Positions 55,377 through 60,000 of a stretch of 60,000 nucleotides of DNA are shown one piece after another. Source of the stretch: Diphasiastrum complanatum. Taxonomy: Eukaryota; Streptophyta; Lycopodiopsida; Lycopodiales; Lycopodiaceae. Under the pieces are notes generated by a model that saw only the letters and a list, made by a program, of their open reading frames with translations, searched no databases and had not been told where the DNA came from. The translations under genes were made by a program, and so were the position numbers. Location of the stretch: assembly GCA_029204225.1 (NCBI GenBank), contig CM055104.1, positions 26,949,253 through 27,009,252 of the forward strand, read 5' to 3'. The stretch's first letter is position 1, and each line of letters starts with the position of its first letter.

Positions 55377-56186
55377 TTGAAGAATGATGTTTGCATTACA
55401 AAGGGATTCAAACATGGAAGATTGTTTAAGTTGGAAGCTAGTGTTGCTTTTGAAAGAATGAGCTTGGCAAAAGAGGAGATCACTCAAGAGGAGATCTTGG
55501 CAAAGTGTGATCTTGCTTGCATTGAGGAGGAGCATCAAAATGAAGAAGATCTTGAGGATCAGCCTCAAAGCATGAGAGTTCCAAGGGAGTCCTCAATGAC
55601 AATGGTCGAGTCATCAAATTGCATGAAAATTTTTCATTCAAGTGTGCATCTTGCAAGGATGGTGAGCATTGGAGAGTCTACTATCTTTGAGTACTTGTTG
55701 GATAGTATTAGTGGACGTGGAGTGACTTGTTGCTTATCTTTAAGATCTATGGTGTTTATTACTCTTTATGACAAGACAATGAAATTAGATGCCTTCAAAT
55801 CTCCATACGTTGTTGATAAAGCAATTTTATTGGATAACTATTTTTGTAATAGTTTAAATAGTGTCATAAAAGATGAAACATCATTTTTATTGGAAATCTT
55901 TGGGTCCACATGCTTTGAGAATGATCATTCCAATGTAATAACCAAAGATTATCCTATTTCAATGATAGGAATAATGGTAGTGTTTTGCTCTTCAAGTAGA
56001 GATTGTAAAATCTACTTGTTTTCCACCAAAGAATTTGTCAATGGTGGAAATGTGATCTTTCAAGAGTGGAAGATCTGTACACTTGAAGAAGCACCTTTGG
56101 ATCAACACCTAATTCAATTTATGTTTTGGAGTCAAGTCAAGTGGAGGAGCAAGCTCAAGACTCGAGGACTCCAAGAAGAACCTTGA
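55377..56186 (+). CDS. Element H drifted integrase frame (269 codons)
   Basis: Open frame starting within the pre-integrase region (GRLFKLEAS, residues 14-22). The middle shows no zinc motif or D,D-35-E core. Residues 170-225 (EIFGSTCFEND, MIGIMVVFCSSSRDCKIYLF, NVIFQEW) align with the integrase C-terminal domain of copia (FGCACFVH, GIMVGYASNKKAYKIYF, DVIFHEN). It ends with the same EAPLDQHL-type tail as G. RT and RNase H are absent. Like C and K it is open but cannot encode an active enzyme. The upstream ATG is arbitrary. Confidence 0.6.
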   Translation: MKNDVCITKGFKHGRLFKLEASVAFERMSLAKEEITQEEILAKCDLACIEEEHQNEEDLEDQPQSMRVPRESSMTMVESSNCMKIFHSSVHLARMVSIGESTIFEYLLDSISGRGVTCCLSLRSMVFITLYDKTMKLDAFKSPYVVDKAILLDNYFCNSLNSVIKDETSFLLEIFGSTCFENDHSNVITKDYPISMIGIMVVFCSSSRDCKIYLFSTKEFVNGGNVIFQEWKICTLEEAPLDQHLIQFMFWSQVKWRSKLKTRGLQEEP

Positions 56187-56536
56187 GTATCAAGATGGAG
56201 CCATCTAGGCTCAATCATATGGATCAAGCAAGGCAAGTTGTCTTTGGCAACATTATGTATGCACTTAATAGTTTTATTGATGTATCTTGAAGTGCACAAA
56301 ATGCCTTGAAATCCATGGCTTGGCATGATGTATAGTTCTTGAAGTGTGCTACATGTATATAGACACATTTTGGAACATCTTGTAAGGGATCCTTTAAGAG
56401 GTGGTGAAAGATCCTTCATGGACATCATTCTCTATTGGAGTCTCAAAAGTTCGTTGTTTGTAGTTGGATTTTTTAGACACTTTTACAAGCTTTCATTCAT
56501 CTATCAAGAGAGTTGTAAATAGATCAAGCGAAATTT
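56187..56536 (+). other. Post-coding region of element H
   Basis: Non-coding, partly matching the minus strand of 35480-35600 (GGAGCCATC, GCTCA, GATCAAGCAAGGCAAGTTG). Confidence 0.6.
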
Positions 56537-56545
56537 GAGGTGGAG
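56537..56545 (+). promoter_or_regulatory. Polypurine tract of element H
   Basis: GAGGTGGAG before TGTGAAGAATTGCC. Confidence 0.7.
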
Positions 56546-57244
56546 TGTGAAGAATTGCCAAAAATTGGCAAATCTAGCTTGATCAAAAACCATGTAGAAT
56601 ATTGTAAATTGTGTACACAATGGGTCCCACGCATGTGAGGCCATGATGCCACGTGGGAAACCCATCCTAATGTAGGTTAGGTCAAGTCAAAAGAGTTTTT
56701 CATGTCTATTTGGTGGTCCTCCCTACTTTATAGGACCTACACCTAAGTTTAAGGTGAAAATTTGACCAACTAGCTACCTACCAAGCATAACTCTAGGATC
56801 TAGGCTAGGGTTCCATTTTAGGGCAAGAATGGTGAGTTAACTTCCTTATTACATGCTGGAATCCACCTAACTTCAAGAAGGAAGTTGAATTTGCTATGTA
56901 TTCCAAGCTCCCATAGTGAGAAGATAAAAAAAATTTTGGAGCTCATTGGCAATCTTAAGCTAGTTCACTATGTACATTGAGTTTTTGTGATCCAAATGCA
57001 ACCAAATCAATTTCTACTTGTTTCTCAGGTTGAAGGCCATACTACAGCCTATAGTACACATGTGTGGGCTCAGATTTCAATGTTTATCAATGTTTTTGAT
57101 TGTTAATGCTTGTTGTTTGTCAAATTGCCAATCTAGATCAACTTTTGATGACTGGTTTTTTGATAGATTGTTAAGCAAGCATCTAATCACTCTTGTGGAT
57201 CTTTTGTAGATCCATTTATGGTCCTAAAGTATAGTACTTTCACA
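56546..57244 (+). repeat. LTR of element H
   Basis: 699 bp, TGTGAAGAATTGCC to AGTACTTTCACA. Contains degenerate palindromes (CCACGCATGTGAGG at about 56627, TACACATGTGTGGG at about 57056). Related to LTR G on the opposite strand. Confidence 0.85.
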
Positions 57245-57256
57245 TGGTATCAGAGC
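57245..57256 (+). promoter_or_regulatory. Primer site following LTR H
   Basis: TGGTATCAGAGC. It abuts the miniature LTR element after one base of overlap, so the LTR of H behaves like a 5' LTR here. Confidence 0.8.
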
Positions 57257-57292
57257 AATATCAATCCACACTCTAGAGAGAACTATCAAACA

Positions 57293-57365
57293 GGGCAGAT
57301 AGCTCAGTGGTAGAGCATCCCATCCGGTATGAGGGAGGTCCTAGGTTCGAATCCTAGTCTGTCCA
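57293..57365 (+). tRNA. tRNA-like gene, anticodon arm irregular
   Basis: GGGCAGA pairs with TCTGTCC (acceptor stem, 7 bp, one G-T). The D arm is GCTC-AGTGGTA-GAGC, and the T arm CTAGG-TTCGAAT-CCTAG is perfect. A box TAGCTCAGTGG and B box GGTTCGAATCC match consensus. The anticodon arm is odd: TCCC/GGGA enclose 11 nt, or five pairs with a two-base bulge. By position the anticodon would be CGG, but base 33 is C rather than T, so identity is not assigned. It may be transcribed by pol III without being a working tRNA. Confidence 0.55.
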
Positions 57366-57394
57366 TCCATATTATGATTTATGGAATTCTAACA

Positions 57395-57407
57395 TGGTAT
57401 CAGAGCC
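57395..57407 (+). promoter_or_regulatory. Primer binding site of the miniature element
   Basis: TGGTATCAGAGCC right after the LTR end TTCTAACA. Confidence 0.85.
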
Positions 57408-57552
57408 AAGTTAGACCTACTAGTTCATGGTGTCAAAGCCATGGTTAGGTGGCCCAAGTTGTGGGGCAAGTGACAGCTAGGACCCCAACCAAGTGTGGCT
57501 TGAGGGGGGGTGTTGGAATATCAATCCACACTCTAGAGAGAACTACCAAACA

Positions 57553-57625
57553 GGGCAGATAGCTCAGTGGCAGAGCATCCCATCTAGTATGAGGGAGGCC
57601 CTGGGTTCGAATCGTAGTCTGTATA
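57553..57625 (+). pseudogene. Second tRNA-like copy, decayed
   Basis: Same as 57293-57365 but with mismatches in the T stem (CTGGG against CGTAG) and acceptor stem (GTAT for GTCC), and CCGG changed to CTAG in the anticodon loop, in part C-to-T type changes. A and B boxes are mostly kept. Confidence 0.7.
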
Positions 57626-57654
57626 TCCATATCATGATTTATGGATTTCTTACA

Positions 57655-57948
57655 CTAATAAGAGTATATATAGAGATATAGCCAACCCCACCTGCCCATG
57701 CACAGAATCCACACTAAAGCACTCTAACTGATCATGCCAATTTCCCATGCATGTCCACTGCATGTAGGTACCCCTAACCCATAATAGTCAAGACCCATGC
57801 ATAAGCATAATGCATGTACATCCTATCTCATACTAGGATGCAATACACATGCCTATACTGCATCCTACTCGACTATTATCCAGATTAGGCTTGGCCCCTA
57901 TGTCCAAGACAACCCCTAATGGTACAAACTCCCATTAGGCCCGTAACA
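57655..57948 (-). repeat. Fragment of a P-type gypsy LTR
   Basis: Aligns with 39966-40263, including GTATATATAGAGATATAGCC and the terminal GTAACA. The minus strand starts TGTTACGGGCC. A solo fragment next to the miniature element. Confidence 0.8.
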
Positions 57949-58043
57949 CTAATAGTATTTTCGTTAATTTATGAGTTACGTAAAAGTCGAACTTTTTAAG
58001 AAGATTCAAGATTTCAATTTTTTTCCGTTATCTATAAAATGAA

Positions 58044-58301
58044 TTTAGCTTTAATGAAAAAAATGTGATCAAATCTGACTGAACAAAAACTCAGTATGGT
58101 CAGTTCACTGATCTAAATTCACTTTATAGATAACGAAAAAAAATTCAAATCTTATAAATTTTACATAACTCGTAAATGTTGTCGAAAATCGAGATATCAA
58201 TTTTTTTTCCATTATCTATAAAGTAAATTTAGATTAGTGAATTGACCATATTGAGCTTTTGTTTAGTTAGATTCGGTCACAATGTTTTCACTAAAGCTAA
58301 A
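58044..58301. repeat. Inverted repeat, arms about 100 bp
   Basis: 58044-58145 and 58200-58301 are reverse complements with scattered mismatches (TTTAGCTTTAATGAAAAAAA near the left end; CACTAAAGCTAAA at the right end). A third partial copy at 58018-58050 can pair with 58110-58145. AT-rich, no coding; compatible with a small MITE or foldback. Confidence 0.75.
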
Positions 58302-60000
58302 CTATTTTTAAGCTATAGATAATTTAAAATTGACTGAAAAAATAAATACCTAGTATATGAAATTTGCTGACAGTTTAATACTGTAACGATATTTTAACTT
58401 TTGGAGTGGGGTAATCCCAGATATAGAGTTAAACTAATTTTTTTTTCTATGTTGAATTTCAAATTTGGTCAAATTTTGGAATTGGTGATTTCACTTGATG
58501 CATTTCTAATCGATTCTAATCATTAGAAATGGGTCGCTTATGTAAGATACTCGTCAAATTTAAATTTAAAAATGTCAAATATTATAAAATGACTAGACAA
58601 AATGAGGGATCCCCATTCATGTAATTTCATATTCTGAGTTTCGACAGTTCATTAGCATTGACTAAGTAATGTCAAGCTAGTCAAAGAAAAATGGTCCGAT
58701 TATTTTATTATTGGAAAATTCGTAAGGGAATAGGAACTGTTCAAAGTTGAAAATTTGATTTCACTTGATGTTTTAAACCTATGGTGGGATGTATGTAAAA
58801 GGTCAGACTAGTGCTATTATGCATCTACGTGGATGATTTTTGCATATCTATGATTCAACCCAGTTGTAAAATAACTTGTTCACAGAAATGAATTTTTCAT
58901 ATCTTTTCCTACAATAATTCACTTTACATTTACTATGTTTCTCTAAACTTTCTTTGAGCCTTAGCAGAATGAAATTTCTAGGGGAGTAAAAATATTAAGG
59001 AGGGAAGTAGAGAGGACATCGGGGATAGTAAATGTGCTTAAGAAAATGTATTTTGTAGTTAGGCTTTTTGGAAATCCCTAGTAATAATTGCTTAATACCG
59101 GATATTAATATTCTAAATAGAAATTGTTTAGTTGAATTCATAATAGATATCTTTCAAGACCATGAGTTTATCCATAGGTTTTGATGTAACTCCTGATAAT
59201 AGAAGTAGAGTTTTAATAGATGGATCACATTGAGCTGTTAGTTGGCAGAAGCTTATTTCCATAGCTTATATTCACGGAGAAGTGGGAATTCGAAACTTAT
59301 CACTAATTACGAAGGGATGATAATTTGATGTTGAACTATGTTGATCCTTCTATTTAGATTACAAAGTCACGAGTGGATCTGGTATATCCATTAGAAAGGC
59401 ATGCCAGTCATCTAGATAAATGGATTCTCTAGTTTTTTATAGTAAAGGTTAATCTCCTAGTGGACTATAGGATAGCTAGATGAATCTCTAGGAAAGTCAA
59501 ATTAAGGGGTTAAGGATCTTTTTGGAGGAAAATCTGGTGGTATATGGGACATCATAAATTCAAAAGGGAAGGTTCTAGAACCATAAGGATTCGATTGGCA
59601 ATGGTAGAATTAGATAATTGTTAGATGTGGATCTAAAACCATTGGTCAAATTTATGAGATATTTTGTGAAATTTTGAGGATTAATCTGGATCCCAAGTGG
59701 GAATCTAACCATTTATAGAATTGAAAATCCTTAAAACTATTTCTCACTTTCTTACCCTTACTTTTTATCAAATACTTGACTTCATATGATTCCTTCTAGT
59801 TTGAAGTTATTTCTTTGAAGAGTTATTATCATCGTATGAATTTTTACTTGTATGAATAGACTTGGAATTCCGGTAAATTCCAGGGTGATTGTGTTTCAAT
59901 TTCTTAAATCTAAGTTGTCTCTTATTCATAGATGGATTTCAAATAAATGATAGTAACTGTCACTCGGGTTAAAAATGTTTGAAGGAAAAGTCCTAGATGT
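58302..60000. other. No feature recognised
   Basis: About 1.7 kb of AT-rich sequence with no coding homology, LTR ends or repeats that I can support. This is the longest apparently retroelement-free stretch besides 45.7-47.4 kb. Confidence 0.35.

Larger units (their letters stand above)
57257..57654 (+). mobile_element. Miniature LTR element with tRNA-like genes in its LTRs
   Basis: Two direct repeats: 57257-57394 (lacking its first 6 bp) and 57511-57654 (144 bp, TGTTGGAATATC to ATTTCTTACA). They flank 116 bp that begin with primer site TGGTATCAGAGCC (57395-57407) and end with polypurine GAGGGGGGG (57502-57510). This is the plan of a terminal-repeat retrotransposon in miniature (TRIM). Each LTR contains a tRNA-like sequence with pol III A and B boxes. 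Known Cassandra TRIMs carry 5S rRNA sequence in their LTRs, so this is an analogous arrangement with a tRNA. Confidence 0.85.

Noticed and set aside
57553-57625. Second tRNA-like sequence as a functional tRNA
   Set aside because: Acceptor and T stems no longer pair.

Overview
This window is a stretch of nuclear genome from a vascular plant with a large, AT-rich, retrotransposon-filled genome. The evidence is Ty1/copia elements with the plant initiator-tRNA primer site TGGTATCAGAGC, Ty3/gypsy elements with a plant-type primer site or a chromodomain, the 3' exons of a plant ABCG/PDR transporter, and long dinucleotide repeats. No intact host gene is visible. The species cannot be named from the sequence; a gymnosperm- or fern-scale genome is a guess.

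Layout. 1-2.7 kb: copia RT/RNase H fragment joined to a broken ABCG gene 3' end, then a minus-strand copia LTR and pol tail. 2.7-8.3 kb: gypsy integrase tail, an unexplained 2 kb segment, and a miniature copia element D (5175-7096) whose empty site survives as a paralogue near 38.0 kb. 8.4-18.5 kb: decayed copia element A (10063-14032), an LTR shared head-to-tail with a second copy F (gag at 16330), and a minus copia integrase-RT relic. 18.5-32.5 kb: a three-level nest, with a gypsy element split by copia element B1 (20612-31614, duplication CACCA), whose 3' LTR is split by copia element C (26275-31592, minus strand, duplication TTTAT). 33.3-34.5 kb: a foldback element. 34.8-39.8 kb: gypsy and copia relics, including the in-frame deletion derivative G. 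39.8-45.7 kb: a chromodomain gypsy element P split by copia element K (40404-45469, duplication GATTT). 47.4-50.8 kb: gypsy element M. 51-53.4 kb: minus-strand copia tail Q and gypsy integrase N. 54-57.3 kb: copia element H, its gag beginning directly at a (GA)n tract. 57.26-57.65 kb: a miniature LTR element with a tRNA-like gene inside each LTR. 58.0-58.3 kb: a small inverted-repeat element; the rest is featureless.

The most interesting signal is the set of non-canonical copia elements C, B1, K and, less clearly, H and G. They keep gag, or at least a zinc knuckle, and their cis signals. Their pol part has either lost its catalytic core by in-frame deletion or drifted so far that RT and RNase H are only faintly recognisable, yet long reading frames stay open. 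C is very young: its two 654-bp LTRs look identical and it has an 1137-codon frame. B1 has a 605-codon frame with two tandem RNase H-like modules. B1 and K share the same C-terminal module ending in LSWIW. This looks like a lineage of non-autonomous elements that keeps a translated but catalytically dead pol. A palindrome, CACACGTGTG, recurs at least 15 times in the LTRs and leaders of these families.
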